DNA of 64,000 nucleotides from Rhynchopus sp. YZ270_cl-10 (lineage: Eukaryota > Euglenozoa > Diplonemea > Diplonemida > Diplonemidae). Position 1 is the stretch's first letter, and every line of letters starts with the position of its first letter. Location of the stretch: contig OZ037840.1 of assembly GCA_964035575.1 (NCBI GenBank), positions 434,001 through 498,000 on the forward strand, in the 5' to 3' direction. Of the stretch, positions 46,796-56,898 are shown in pieces. The notes beneath the pieces are model-generated. The model was not told the DNA's origin, did no database searches, and saw nothing but the letters and a program-made list of their open reading frames with translations. Both the position numbers and the translations under genes were made by a program.

Positions 46796-47285
46796 CGTGT
46801 TTTGGTACACAAAAGTGCGTTTTGGGTGGTTCTGAAGGGTCAAAACACCAAAAAAATGCGTTTTTTTTGCATTTTTGGTCACCCAAGGACCCACTATTTT
46901 GGTTGATATTTTTTTTTTCCCTTTGCGAAAAAATACCCAAAAACCACGTCTATAAAAACGCTAAGGAAAAATCGATATTCATTTTTTGGGCAGAGAAGTG
47001 CGTTTTAGGCGCCCACAGATGGTCAAAACATCAAAAATTTTGTGTTTTTGGCATCTTTGGACACCCATGGACCCACTATCAGGGGTGAATTTTTTTTGCC
47101 TGAGATTTGCCTTTGCCAAAAATCGAAAAAAAAAATTATGAAGGAAATTGCTAAGAAAAAGTCGAAATTGTGGGCCCCTGTAGTGCATATGGCGGTACCC
47201 CAGATCGTCAAAACACCCGACTCTTGCGTTTTTTTGCACTTTTTGGTGCACAAAAACCCTACTCAGGGGTCAAAATTTTCCCGGA
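46796..47285 (+). repeat. Degenerate tandem repeat, period about 184 bp
   Basis: The GGTCAAAACA anchor recurs at 46838, 47021 and 47206 with shared GTGCGTTTT, GACCCACTAT and TTGCTAAG words around it. A fourth, more diverged copy may be at 48560-48730. No coding function is supported. Confidence 0.6.
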
Positions 47286-47314
47286 TAAAAAAAAATTTTT
47301 TATATTACTCTGAT

Positions 47315-47532
47315 CACGGATGCTGCCAGATCTGGCCAGATTTGGGGGCCAATTTCCCAGATCTGGCTCGTTTTCCAGATGTCGAGATCTTGTTTCCAGA
47401 TCTGGCCAGATCTGGCCAGATCTGGGAATCTGGGAAAATCTTTTTTTCAAAAAAAAAAAAAAATTTTCCCAGATCTGGCCAGATCTGGGCGGCCCAGATC
47501 TGGAGATCTGGCCAGATCTGGCAGCATCCGTG
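47315..47532. mobile_element. CAGATCTGG foldback element, complete, 218 bp
   Basis: Both ends are present: CACGGATGCTGCCAGATCTGG and its complement ending GCAGCATCCGTG. TCTGAT flanks each side (47309-47314 and 47533-47538), a 6-bp target duplication. The interior is CCAGATCTGG repeats around a T/A run. No coding capacity; the superfamily is not assignable. Confidence 0.75.
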
Positions 47533-47789
47533 TCTGATAAAGTATACGTGGAAAATTTGGTAGTACACGAAAAATAAGGAAACACTTTATTTTACGCCCA
47601 GGCCAGCCGTAAAATAATGTAATACCCGTAAAACCTGTACAAAAATCCTGAGCGTAAAATAATATTACTTTATTTTACGCCCACGACCATTTTGGCTTTT
47701 TCGCCTGTAAAAAATTTTTTTTTCCCCGCAAAGACATTTTTCAGCCCCAAAAAAAAAATTTTTTTTTGGGCTCAGATGGGTCCAAATAG

Positions 47790-48190
47790 TGTGTCCGGCC
47801 TCGGTTGGAGAAAGTCGATCGTGGGCATTCAGACCCTGACAGGCTGTACTCAATTCCAAAATACCAAGCTGATCACCTCAAACTGCCCAACGCAGCTACA
47901 TACACGGGGCACTGCTATCGCCGTAGTGCTGCGCAATACCTCGTTGACAGCGGACTCTCAACAGAGGGGATGAAACGGAACTTCGGCTGGAAAAGTGAAT
48001 CCATGGTGAACCGCTGCGGAATACGGCGCGTTCGACCCGTGCCCAACGCGAAGTCTCCTCTCTTTTTGTGAGGCAACCAGGTCTTTCTGCGGCTCCAAGT
48101 CCTCTCGAGGTGCCTACCCAAGTCTCTCCAAGCTCTGCTGTGGTGCCAACTCAAGTCCACAAGGTGGAAATCTCGATCACCGTGAAGAAC
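47790..48190 (+). pseudogene. Tyrosine-recombinase remnant (Crypton- or DIRS/Ngaro-like)
   Basis: The C-terminal part of a tyrosine recombinase is readable: GHCYRRSAAQYLVDSGLS followed by FGWKSESMV matches the H-x-x-R box and following GWKS region of the YR catalytic core found in Cryptons and in DIRS/Ngaro elements. The N-terminal half and element ends are not seen. It is a broken, old fragment. Family assignment between Crypton and DIRS is not possible from this piece. Confidence 0.6.
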
Positions 48191-48409
48191 AGCTAATGAC
48201 GAGGCACAGAAGACAAAACCATCAATAAATGCAAAAAAGTAAACAGCAACATCATCACAAAAATAAAGTATACCCACCCTCTCCCATTTTGTGTACAAGC
48301 CAGTCGCACGAACCCCACCAACAGGAACAACGACACACTGGACACATATTCGGGGTACAATGATTATTTTCCACTTATACTTTCTCAATGTAAAATAAAA
48401 CTCTGTATA

Positions 48410-48549
48410 AAATAAAAATCAGGCCAGATTTTCCTTGTGAAGGTGTTTTTTCACTCGTTTCTAATACTGCACTCGCTGCGCTCGTGCAGTATAATCACTC
48501 GTGAAAAAACACCTCCACGCGTAAAATCAGGCTATCTGATTTTTATTTA
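48410..48549. mobile_element. Foldback element, about 140 bp
   Basis: Nested inverted repeats: AAATAAAAATCAGGC near the left end against GCCTG/CTGATTTTTATTT at the right, AGGTGTTTTTTCAC against GTGAAAAAACACCT, and ACTGCAC/GTGCAGT at the centre. The left motif also occurs at 43814. No coding capacity. Confidence 0.65.
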
Positions 48550-48777
48550 ATAAATAGCTATTTTTCGGGATTTTTCAAAAATCGACTTGTCTTTGGTAAA
48601 AACCACGAAATTTCGGGTTCGCAAAACCACGTTTTAGACCCCCACAGATGCTCAAAAGTGCCAAATTTTGCTTTAAATGGCCTCAAATCGTCGAAATTAG
48701 CCCTATTTAGGGGCGAAAAAAAAAATTCGAGAGTCCCTTTCCCTGGGAGACAATAGCCAGAAATCTGAGAAAAAAAA

Positions 48778-48968
48778 AAAAAACTGGCCAGATTTCCAGA
48801 TCTGGCCAGATCTGGGGGGTTTTTTTTTTTTTGAAAAAAAAAAATTTCCCAGATTCCCAGATCTGGCCAGATCTGGCCAGATCTGGAAACAAGATCTCCA
48901 CATCTGGAAAACGAGCCAGATCTGGGAAATTGGCCCCCAAATCTGGCCAGATCTGGCAGCATCCGTGT
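48778..48968. mobile_element. CAGATCTGG foldback element, left end missing
   Basis: Ends GCAGCATCCGTG like 47315-47532, and matches its interior in inverted order (GATCTCCACATCTGGAAAACG, GGCCCCCAAATCTGG). The left terminal repeat is absent. Confidence 0.65.
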
Positions 48969-49160
48969 TTTATCAGAGTTACTATTTTTTTTTTGAAGAA
49001 CTTTCAAAAACAAAAAATATTTTCAAACTCCCTCCAATTCAAATAGCAGAGAACCTTATACGATAGCCTACAACTTCACGTCCACAACACCACTAACAAA
49101 CAGAGCGCAAAGCATCTTTCAAAAAATAGCAAAAAACACATTTTCAAACCTCGAATTCAA

Positions 49161-50318
49161 ATGCCAGAACCCACGATGCAGCCTACAACACGAGGTGAAA
49201 TTTCTTCTGAGGTCCGACCAGACAACCCCTACAGCCGGCTTGTTGCGCTTGAAAGGATGGGCGTCGTAACGGACTATGAACGGATCCGCGACAAACGCGT
49301 TGCTGTGGTGGGTGTGGGCGGTGTGGGGTCTGTCGCTGCGGAGATGCTGACACGGTGTGGTGTGGGTGCCTTGGTTTTATTTGACTATGACAAGGTGGAG
49401 CTAGCTAATATGAACCGCCTATTCTACCAGCCTCACCAATGCGGGCTGAGCAAAGTCGCTGCCGCAGCGGCCACCATGCAGCACATCAACCCCGATGTTG
49501 CCTTCACCACTCACGACTACAATATCACCCTCCCCTCCAAATTCGAAGCCTTCAAAGCTTCTCTATCCGAATGCAATTTAATTCTCTGCTGTGTCGACAA
49601 CTTCGAAGCCCGCCTCGCTCTAAACCAAGCCTGTCTCGAATTAGGCAAAGTCTGGATGGAAAGTGGAGTCGCAGAAACCGCTGTATCAGGTCATATTCAA
49701 TTGATGATACCAGGGGCTTCGCCATGCTATGAGTGTACTCCTCCTTTGGTTGTCGCAACGGGGGCGGAGCCGGTCAAGCGGGAGGGGGTCTGTGCAGCGT
49801 CGTTGCCAACAACCATGGGGATCATTGCAGGGTTTCTTGCGCAAAATGCACTGAAGTTTTTGTTAGAGTTTGGGGAGGTGACGCGGTACCTAGGCTATGA
49901 TGCGCTGAATGACAGCTTTCCTGCAACTCTGCTTCGCGCAAACCCGGAATGCGCAAATCCCACCTGCCGTCTGCGGCAGCAGGAATTTACCGAAACCACA
50001 GCAACACCCCAAACCACAACAACACAACCCAAGAAACAACAGAACACCACGACAGAGGACCCTGAGGAGGATGAGTGGGGGTTCTCCGTGCTCGAAGGTG
50101 GCAATGACGCAGCCGATTCAGCGAACACAGCAGAAGAGAATCGCGTCGCTGCGCTTGGACTGCAATTTGCCTTCAAACGAGCAAACGAACTAAAACCTGA
50201 CCCACCAGCAGCGTCTCTCGAGGTAGAAGGTGGAAAGGGTGAAGAGGAGGAGAAGGAGGAGGAAGGATCTCGCGCAGTGGAGGATTTAATGGCACAGCTA
50301 AAGAGGGCTTCTTCATGA
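49161..50318 (+). CDS. UBA5: UBA5, UFM1-activating E1 enzyme
   Basis: 385 residues, single exon. UBA5 adenylates UFM1, holds it as a thioester and passes it to UFC1 in the UFMylation pathway acting mainly at the ER and ribosome. Visible: [13 protein letters not shown] and [20 protein letters not shown] nearly as in human UBA5; nucleotide-binding GVGGVGS (51-57); catalytic Cys211 in [15 protein letters not shown]; zinc ligands Cys189/Cys192 and Cys264/Cys269; a low-complexity Thr/Gln linker; EWGFSVL (305-311) at the place of the human LIR/UFM1-interacting motif EWGIELV; and a C-terminal [10 protein letters not shown] like the UFC1-binding tail. The start at 49161 matches the human core N terminus closely; the extra N-terminal coil of animal UBA5 is absent. 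All key residues are present, so it should be active. Confidence 0.97.
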   Translation: MPEPTMQPTTRGEISSEVRPDNPYSRLVALERMGVVTDYERIRDKRVAVVGVGGVGSVAAEMLTRCGVGALVLFDYDKVELANMNRLFYQPHQCGLSKVAAAAATMQHINPDVAFTTHDYNITLPSKFEAFKASLSECNLILCCVDNFEARLALNQACLELGKVWMESGVAETAVSGHIQLMIPGASPCYECTPPLVVATGAEPVKREGVCAASLPTTMGIIAGFLAQNALKFLLEFGEVTRYLGYDALNDSFPATLLRANPECANPTCRLRQQEFTETTATPQTTTTQPKKQQNTTTEDPEEDEWGFSVLEGGNDAADSANTAEENRVAALGLQFAFKRANELKPDPPAASLEVEGGKGEEEEKEEEGSRAVEDLMAQLKRASS

Positions 50319-50441
50319 GTGTTTGAAATGAGGGGGTATTGTGGATGCAGTATACAAAGAAGAGTTTAGTGAAACTAACCCTGTGTGATGCAATGCAAAA
50401 AAAGGCCGTTCCCCCCCCAAAATCACATTTTTACTCAAAAC

Positions 50442-50485
50442 TATTTCTCTCCCCTTCTCCCCTTCTATCTATACCCCCCCTTTAG
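50442..50485 (+). promoter_or_regulatory. Polypyrimidine tract and AG acceptor before the receptor gene
   Basis: A C/T-rich tract ends in CCCCCCCTTTAG at 50485, 34 bp before the ATG. It fits a leader intron or spliced-leader acceptor; no AG lies between it and the start codon. Confidence 0.45.
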
Positions 50486-50519
50486 GCTGTATTGATATTG
50501 ACTAATTTTTTTTTTTTAA

Positions 50520-52952
50520 ATGGAGTTCCGGGAGTACAAAACCGGGTGTTCTGTTAATCTTACGGCGTTGATCGTACTTGCGACTGCGTTCTCCACTTTC
50601 GCCTCGATTGGAGGCGGCTTGGTGATGTACTTCGAATCGATCTCCGCGTTGGAGGACACCATCAGCGAGGTCTCGGACGCTGAGTGCAGTGTCCTCCGCA
50701 TAGAAATCCTTAAAAGCATTGAGGAGACGAAGGCCATTGTGTACAAGACCAAGGAGTTTTTGTACTCACCTATCATTGAGGCGCAGGGCCCGGTCATCCC
50801 GGACGCGACAGGGCTTCTCAACTTCACCAAGAAGGACACCTACGACTGGACCAGGTTGCTCCGCCGCTACTCCTTTGGAACCATCCGGAGGAGTAATTAC
50901 CTCTACTCTCTCGGGGTCATGCTGACACCACAGAACAATAACGACTCCTCAACGCTCTACAGCAATATCTGGTACGACCTAAAAGCTAGCGGCGAACGCG
51001 AATTTGTCTGGGGTCGCGCAGCGAAGTACTTCCCAGACGCTACAGATGACAAGGTTTTGGTGACCAGAGCTGATAAGATTGATGAGGTCCACGGTGAAGT
51101 CCAATCCTTTCTCTACAACTGGACCGCCATGAACTACTACAACAAGGCGCCTGAAACCGAGTCTTGGGGGCCTCCAGGCATTTCCGGCACTGCCTTCAAT
51201 GAGTGGCCTGAGGGCTACGCACCGAAAGGGTGGTCCAAAGGTCAGCTAGGTGGAGCCATGGAACGTTGGCGCGAACCGCGTCCATGGTACGCCTCCGATG
51301 ACAACCCATATGTCTACAATGCCTATGACGTGGTGTTCCCACCACCCCCACCACCACACCCTTGGTCGGTCTACAAATACGTCTGGATAAACGGATACTT
51401 CATCTTCACCTCCTGGGAGGAAGCTGTCGCAGAGTACGGCAGAACCCACACCGACACAGAAGTTTATGTAGTGGATTCCAGCACCAATTTTGTATACGCA
51501 ACCTCCGACAACCGCTCAATGATTGACAAATCCTGTTTCTCCGGTGAACGTGGCGTTCGGCCGCACATCAAAGAATGCATTGTAAAAATCTCACATATGT
51601 CAAACCGCGTCCAGGAGGCCTGGTCCAGCATGATCGGACAAAACAATGGGTTTAAAGTAACGGACCTCGATGGGGAGAAATATTTTGTTCGCAAAACGGA
51701 GTTATTCGGGTTTATTCCGAGTGGTGGGTACAACCCTGACAAGCCTGATCCCCTGGACGCAACAATTCTGTGGATCCGCCCCTTCTCCTCTGTGGAAGAC
51801 CAGGTCCGCAAAGCGCTGTATCTTCTCGTTGTTTTTTCTATCGCTGTTCTCGTAGTTGATACAATCCTCGCAATCATTGAGCTTCTGTTGGTAGGTCTTC
51901 CTTTAGGCAAGCTTGCAGACGCAATGCAATCCTTAGAGGTAATGGACCTGGAGGAAACCTTGGCGATAACGCAGACCGCATGCAACAAATATATGGCGGT
52001 TTCTCAGGTTAAGAGGGTGATAAATGGAATGATTTTTGCGATGTTTAGCTTGGACCAATATAAGACGTTTTTGCCTTCAAATTTATTTAATGATGAAACA
52101 GAGGATAATGTTGAATCTGTCGAAGAATCGGTACGCACCAAATCTACGAAGAACACTGTGAGTCAATCCTCGGAAAGCACCACAAAATGTCGAGCAAGCG
52201 AACGGAAGTTGCCGGCAGCAACTAAATTGCAGACTACAGCACAGAGGGGCGCGCTGATGGCGATTCGTGTGATCGATAGGCAAGCAGACTCTACAGTGTT
52301 TACTGGAATCATCGACTTCATCCAAAGCGTCTGCTATCAATCCAAAGCCACCATTCACAGCATCCAAACCGTGAACCACACCCTCCTCTATCTCTCCTGG
52401 GGGCTCGCATCCCGAGGCATCTGGGCCTCCCGGAGTGCCTGCGATGTTGCAATCAAACTGAAAAACGCTCCAACCCCTATGACCTCCGCCATCGTTCACG
52501 GCACCTTCCGGGTTGGAAACGTAGGAAACGACAGCCTCCGTGGTGTCGCAGTGTACGGGACCGAAACCCTTGCGCTACTCCGTTTCGAAGCCTTCTCCGC
52601 ACATTGCATGACGGAGTTAGGCAATAACGCGCCGGTTACTATCATTGGACAGAGCCTCGCGCACTCTCTTCTCGGATACTTCTGGGCCACCACATTGTAC
52701 CGCGAAAACTCTCACAGCCCGGACCGTATGTTTGAACTAAGCAAAGCGCTCTCTCAGTCTCCCGAAGAATGGATGTATACGCTAGAGAAGAACCAGGACC
52801 AAATGGTCGACGTTGTGATGGAAGCTATTGAGAAGTCGGAAGGGCTTGCAGGAGTTGACAGAACGAAGTTTACTGCGTTGCAAGCGGTTTTGTTCAAAGA
52901 TGGAAATTGTTTGACGACAGCTTGGGATTACGGAGGACGTTTGGTGTGTTGA
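50520..52952 (+). CDS. Two-TM receptor with cache-like ectodomain and degenerate cyclase-like domain
   Basis: 810 residues, single exon. Signal-anchor helix at 13-38; large ectodomain 39-430 rich in Trp, Tyr and Pro with a Pro run (274-279) and cache-like REPRPWYASD (251-260); second TM at 432-458; HAMP-like juxtamembrane PLGKLADAMQSL (461-472); the YKTFLPSNLF linker (514-523) seen in protist cyclase-type receptors; Ser-rich linker (530-575); then a class III cyclase-like fold (578-720) with VHGTFRVGNVGNDSLRGVAV in the position of the conserved G-x-VGN-x-G strand pair. The catalytic T-G-D region reads TVNHTLLYLSW, so metal-binding Asp residues seem missing and the domain is probably a pseudo-cyclase. 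Likely a plasma-membrane sensor; ligand unknown. Domain calls are by pattern and need profile searches. Confidence 0.85.
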   Translation: MEFREYKTGCSVNLTALIVLATAFSTFASIGGGLVMYFESISALEDTISEVSDAECSVLRIEILKSIEETKAIVYKTKEFLYSPIIEAQGPVIPDATGLLNFTKKDTYDWTRLLRRYSFGTIRRSNYLYSLGVMLTPQNNNDSSTLYSNIWYDLKASGEREFVWGRAAKYFPDATDDKVLVTRADKIDEVHGEVQSFLYNWTAMNYYNKAPETESWGPPGISGTAFNEWPEGYAPKGWSKGQLGGAMERWREPRPWYASDDNPYVYNAYDVVFPPPPPPHPWSVYKYVWINGYFIFTSWEEAVAEYGRTHTDTEVYVVDSSTNFVYATSDNRSMIDKSCFSGERGVRPHIKECIVKISHMSNRVQEAWSSMIGQNNGFKVTDLDGEKYFVRKTELFGFIPSGGYNPDKPDPLDATILWIRPFSSVEDQVRKALYLLVVFSIAVLVVDTILAIIELLLVGLPLGKLADAMQSLEVMDLEETLAITQTACNKYMAVSQVKRVINGMIFAMFSLDQYKTFLPSNLFNDETEDNVESVEESVRTKSTKNTVSQSSESTTKCRASERKLPAATKLQTTAQRGALMAIRVIDRQADSTVFTGIIDFIQSVCYQSKATIHSIQTVNHTLLYLSWGLASRGIWASRSACDVAIKLKNAPTPMTSAIVHGTFRVGNVGNDSLRGVAVYGTETLALLRFEAFSAHCMTELGNNAPVTIIGQSLAHSLLGYFWATTLYRENSHSPDRMFELSKALSQSPEEWMYTLEKNQDQMVDVVMEAIEKSEGLAGVDRTKFTALQAVLFKDGNCLTTAWDYGGRLVC

Positions 52953-53273
52953 AAAAAATATGTGAAGGTAGAAGAAAAAGTGTTATGGTACCTCTTTAAA
53001 AAAAAGGGGGAAAAATAAAGTGGATCTTGCAGCGCAGGTGGTAACATATACTGTTCCAACAATTTGTCAAAAAAAAGGAAAGAAAAATAAAGAAAGAAAA
53101 ACGCTTCGTTTCTGATTGATTTTTTGTTGTGTTTCTTTGCATTTGGAGTTAAAAACTCCATCTCGTTCGACTGAAAAATGTTATTTTAATCATTTTTTTT
53201 TTATTTGCAACATAATGTTCGATCATCCCTTCAAAACAAAAGAGAAAAAAATCATTTTACTTCATCAAAATTA
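52953..53273. other. Intergenic, A/T-rich
   Basis: Contains a relic of a family-1 repeat near 53018-53078 and T runs. No gene is supported. Confidence 0.5.
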
Positions 53274-53498
53274 ATGGGGCAACAGTATCAGAGTGTACCA
53301 TTTGGTAATCAATATTATTTCAATGATTATATAGGTGAGTGACACCTCCCCCCCTTTTTTTTGCCAGTTGTGTTTGTGTTTGTGTGCACGTTTAGGAAGG
53401 CAGTTTCCTCTTTCAGCCCCGCCGAATCCATTTTTCTTGGAGTTTCCAGGACCGTACATGCCCCATTCTCTAAAAAGGAATGGAAAAAAAAAAGTTGT

Positions 53499-53530
<32 letters not shown>

Positions 53531-54300
53531 AAAAAGCTGACGACTGCGACGTCGGTCTCATGGAGTTACTCTGGAATCACATAGACGTGTGTAGTATAGT
53601 GGAGCTCATCCTCGGGTGTCTACACTCATACAGCTAAAATTTCAAAAGGTAAAAAAGAAAGAAATAATAAAAAAATGTCAACCAAACATTTATGTATTCC
53701 AGAATTGCGTTCCGATTACCACAGATGGTTGCTATGTTGTGAGGTTTTCAGATTCTGGTCGCAAAGAAAAACAAATATATCTGACTCCAGATATCCCCTC
53801 CTTTTTTTGATACCTTCTTCAGTTGCGAAGGGGGCATTTTTATTTTATTTTGTTTTTGTGAAAACTTGGTTGTATTTTTTTGTATTTTGGAGCTTCTCTT
53901 TATTAATTAGCTTTTGACGATTTTTTGCTTATCTTTTCAGTAGCAGTAGCCTCCGGGGGCGACACCGAGAGGACACAGACCCTATCTCCGATAGGTGATT
54001 GTCTGGCACTACAATAAGCCCCCTTGGCTGCAAATGCGATGCTCTCTCCTACACAGGTTATGTGTTTTTTGTTTTATTTTTTTACCCTTTCCGGACGGGC
54101 AGTTTTTTTTATATTTTTATATGTACAGTTGGACGCCTCCAGCCCTGTCTACTCGTACCCCGTTAGCCCATTTGTCAGTGTAGGGGGTGGTTCCCCTGTT
54201 CCAGCTTTCAGTGGGTGGTCCCTTACAATGTGTGTTGTTTGCAATCAGTTATGGGCAATTCCTACGGGGGATATTGCTCATAATAGAGTTGGGTGTGTGT
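53274..54300 (+). CDS. Candidate multi-exon gene, unknown
   Basis: Exon 1, 53274-53334, starts ATG and reads MGQQYQSVPFGNQYYFNDYI, ending G|GTGAGT, an ideal donor. The next acceptor, GTATTCCAG (53702), continues in phase as LRSDYHRWLLCCE; another frame there reads NCVPITTDGCYVVRFSDSGR, so the junction is not certain. A third open segment follows ATGTACAG at 54129 (LDASSPVYSYPVSPFVSVGG, GSPVPAFSGWSL). The first intron contains a family-2 repeat. The end of the gene is not determined. MG at the start could allow N-myristoylation. No family is recognised. Confidence 0.38.
53596..53650 (+). repeat. SINE-like repeat, family 2
   Basis: AGTGGAGCTCATCCTCGGGTG through TACACTCATACAGC and an A-rich end. 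It lies inside the first proposed intron of the gene at 53274. A family-4 copy lies at 53948-54016. Confidence 0.6.
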
Positions 54301-54372
54301 ATGTTTTTTTCCATGCGAAAAAATCTCAATTTCAGTTTTCTTTCCAAAAAAAAAAAAACTAAAAAAAAGCAC

Positions 54373-54530
54373 CTGAGCCGGACGCCAGTCCGAGCTGGCC
54401 GACCACTGCCCATCTTCTTCCGAGGATGTTAGTTCCCCCCATGTAAAGCTGATATGCGCAGCGAATCTAACGGCCCCAGGTCTGAAACCTTCTCCTGAAT
54501 GTGACACTGTACAGTGTCTGTATGGCAGCA
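54373..54530 (-). CDS. Candidate exon, minus strand
   Basis: The minus frame reads AVRFAAHISFTWGELTSSEE, DGQWSASSDWRPAQ and ends CAG|GTGCTT, a usable donor followed by a T-rich run. The plus strand is also open (EPDASPSWPTTAHLLPRM). No start or family is recognised. 54531-55136 holds no other supported feature except short GGGGGAACCACGG repeats near 55025-55115. Confidence 0.28.
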
Positions 54531-55136
54531 ATACTAATCCAACAACTTACCAAAACAAAAAAAGAAGTGGAAAAAAGTTCTTACAAAAGAGTTTCTTCCC
54601 CTTCTTCTTTTTCCATGGCGGAGTATCTTTCCAAAAGTATTCTTTTTCTTTTTGTGCTTTCATCCGGATGGGCTGGCATCGTACAGTGAGTCAGTCAGAG
54701 GTGCCTGCATCAATAACTACAGTTTTTTCTTGGAGTTTTTTGATGTCTTTCCCCCCCGAATTTAAGGAAAAAATAAGAGATCTTCCGCAAGCTATGTTCT
54801 TCTTTCTTTCTTCTTAATCATTACCGTATTTACCCCAACGTTATTTCTTCCTCTTCCTCTCTTTTTTCCTTTTCTTTCCTCAAAAGAGAGGTGCAGTGCA
54901 TATTTCATCTTTTTACTGGGACCTCGACCCTCCCGCTCAGTAGGCAAAGACCGGAGACATAATTTAGAGTACAAGTAGACTGCAAACTTGGTGTGATTCA
55001 GGGGGTACGGACAACCCACGGAAGAACCACGGGGGAACCACGGAGAACTGTTTCGGGCTATATTAAGATTTGCGGAGCACCTTCGGGGGAACCACGGGGG
55101 AACGACGGAGAATCCGTTTGGGTGATCACACCAAAA

Positions 55137-56238
55137 CAGGCTTCGCGCTAACTTTTGGAAAAAAATCTGAAAAATCGTGGTTCGGGCCCAAAAAAACGCA
55201 CCTCGAATAGGGTTACGTCTGGGGGTGAAAAAACAGTGTTTCGTGGCATTTCCGAGCCAATCCCGCGCTGTGGTGGGGCATATTCGGAAAAATGGACAAA
55301 ATTTTAGTGACTTAAATTTTCACAAAATATGAACCCATGCTCCTAAACAAGGGGCATTTTCAGTCTGAAAACCCAAATCCAGACGACATTGTGGTGTTTT
55401 TGACTGTCTGTTGGCAACAGGTAGCGCCGCAGGCGCACGGTACCTAACTTTTTTCTTTTTTCTTTTCCCTTTTCTCTGCTTTCCTTTGATTGCGCGAGCC
55501 GATTGCTCTCCATGGTGGGGTCACATGTGTGTGCAAAAACACTCTAAAGTACCCTTACTATGAACTGTGAGATTCCTCTGGTTTTAGTAAGGAAACCCCG
55601 GTCTCAAAAAGTGCGTAAATTTCCTTTTTTCCCGCCCAAGAGGTCGTTTTGTTGCATTTCCGAACCAATCCCGGCTTGTGGTGGGGGATATACGGAAAAA
55701 TGAACAAAATTTTAGTGACTTAAATTTTCACAAAATATGAACCCATAACGTAAACAAGGGTCGTTTTCAGTCTGAAAACCCCAATGTACTGAAGAAGCTA
55801 TGGGGGTTCTGTGACCACAGAGAAGAGTGAGAACAATAACCAGGACGGTTATGGCTTCGGAGGGGGTGCCGCCCTCACGCAGCAAGGGTGGAGACGGTTC
55901 AGCAGCGCATTGTCGTACTCAAAAGAAAATGAACACTGTACATAAGTACATCATGTTTTAAAATAAAGTAGGGTAGGGAACAGGTAGCGCCGCAGGCGCA
56001 CGGTACCCAACTTTTTTCTTTTTTTCTTTCCCTTTTCTCTGCTTTCTTTTGATTGCGCGAGCCGATTGCTCTCCACGGTGGGGTCACATGTGTGTGCAAA
56101 AACACTCTAAAGTACCCTTACTATGAAATATGAGATTCTCTGGTTTTCTTAAGGAAACCCCGGTTTGCAAAAAAAAAAACGCACCACAAAAATATCCAAA
56201 AATCCCGGGCCAAGGGCCAAAAATTAGCGCAAAGCCTG
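55137..56238 (+). mobile_element. hAT-like non-autonomous DNA transposon, 1,102 bp
   Basis: Ends CAGGCTTCGCGCTAA (55137-55151) and TTAGCGCAAAGCCTG (56224-56238) are inverted with one mismatch, and CACCAAAA flanks both sides (55129-55136 and 56239-56246), an exact 8-bp target duplication. Inside, a module (CCGAACCAATCCCG, GGACAAAATTTTAGTGACTT, GCGCCGCAGGCGCACGGTAC, then T/C-rich DNA and GGTGGGGTCACATGTGTGTGC) occurs twice in direct order, so the element looks like a partial dimer. No transposase. An 8-bp duplication with CAGG ends fits hAT; that is inferred. Confidence 0.8.
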
Positions 56239-56295
56239 CACCAAAACTTCCTCCTTTTTTTTTTTTTGTTTCATTAGAAAAAGAATGTATATGAA

Positions 56296-56792
56296 TGGTG
56301 CTTCCCGGGGGGTATGCATTTCACAAATTTTCAATTCAATTCACAACTTTTCACAACTTTTCACAACTTTTCACCACCCTTTTTTTCTTTGTTGGTGAAG
56401 CTTTTAAATGCCGGCATTTGCATTTCCGGAATCCGTCCGGCCAGTGGTGGGGTCAATTTGCCGAAATGGACAAGTTCTCGTCATTTCCGCACAGTACACA
56501 GTACACAGGTACACAGGTACACCACATCACGTTCTATCTTGTGAATCCCAAAATACCCCTCAATGGGTGGGCCACCACCCAACCCAAAAAAAACCCCCCC
56601 AAAAAAATAAAATCAATTCACAACTTTTCACAACTTTTCACAACTTTTCGCACTTTTCACAACTTTTCACAATTTTTCACCATTTTTCACCAGCCTTCAC
56701 AATTTTATAGCGGTTTTCGTGTTGTGAAAACTTGTGAAAACTTGTCACATTTTGTGAAAATTTGTGAAATGCATACCCCCCGGGAAGCACCA
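56296..56792. mobile_element. Non-autonomous DNA transposon, 497 bp, perfect 38-bp TIR
   Basis: The first 38 bases (from TGGTGCTTCCCGGGG) are repeated inverted and without mismatch at the right end. ATGAA flanks both sides (56291-56295 and 56793-56797). The interior has CACAACTTTT tandem 11-mers and, at 56412-56480, a copy of the GCATTTCCGGAATCCGTCC module of the hAT-like family, a probable capture or nested insertion. The superfamily is unassigned. Confidence 0.8.
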
Positions 56793-56823
56793 ATGAAACA
56801 ATTTTTGTACCCGGCTGTACCAT

Positions 56824-56898
56824 CCATCTGATTTGCCCCGCGTATAGGGAGCCTGTACGGACCTATACGGTCCTATACGCGGGGTAAAAATCAGGTGG
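56824..56898. other. Foldback, about 75 bp
   Basis: CCCCGCGTATAGG pairs with CCTATACGCGGGG; the outer bases CCATCTGATTT and AAATCAGGTGG extend the inverted repeat. No coding capacity. Confidence 0.6.

Noticed and set aside
47915-48388. Minus-strand 157-codon frame
   Set aside because: Overlaps the tyrosine-recombinase remnant antisense and has no protein-like features beyond it.
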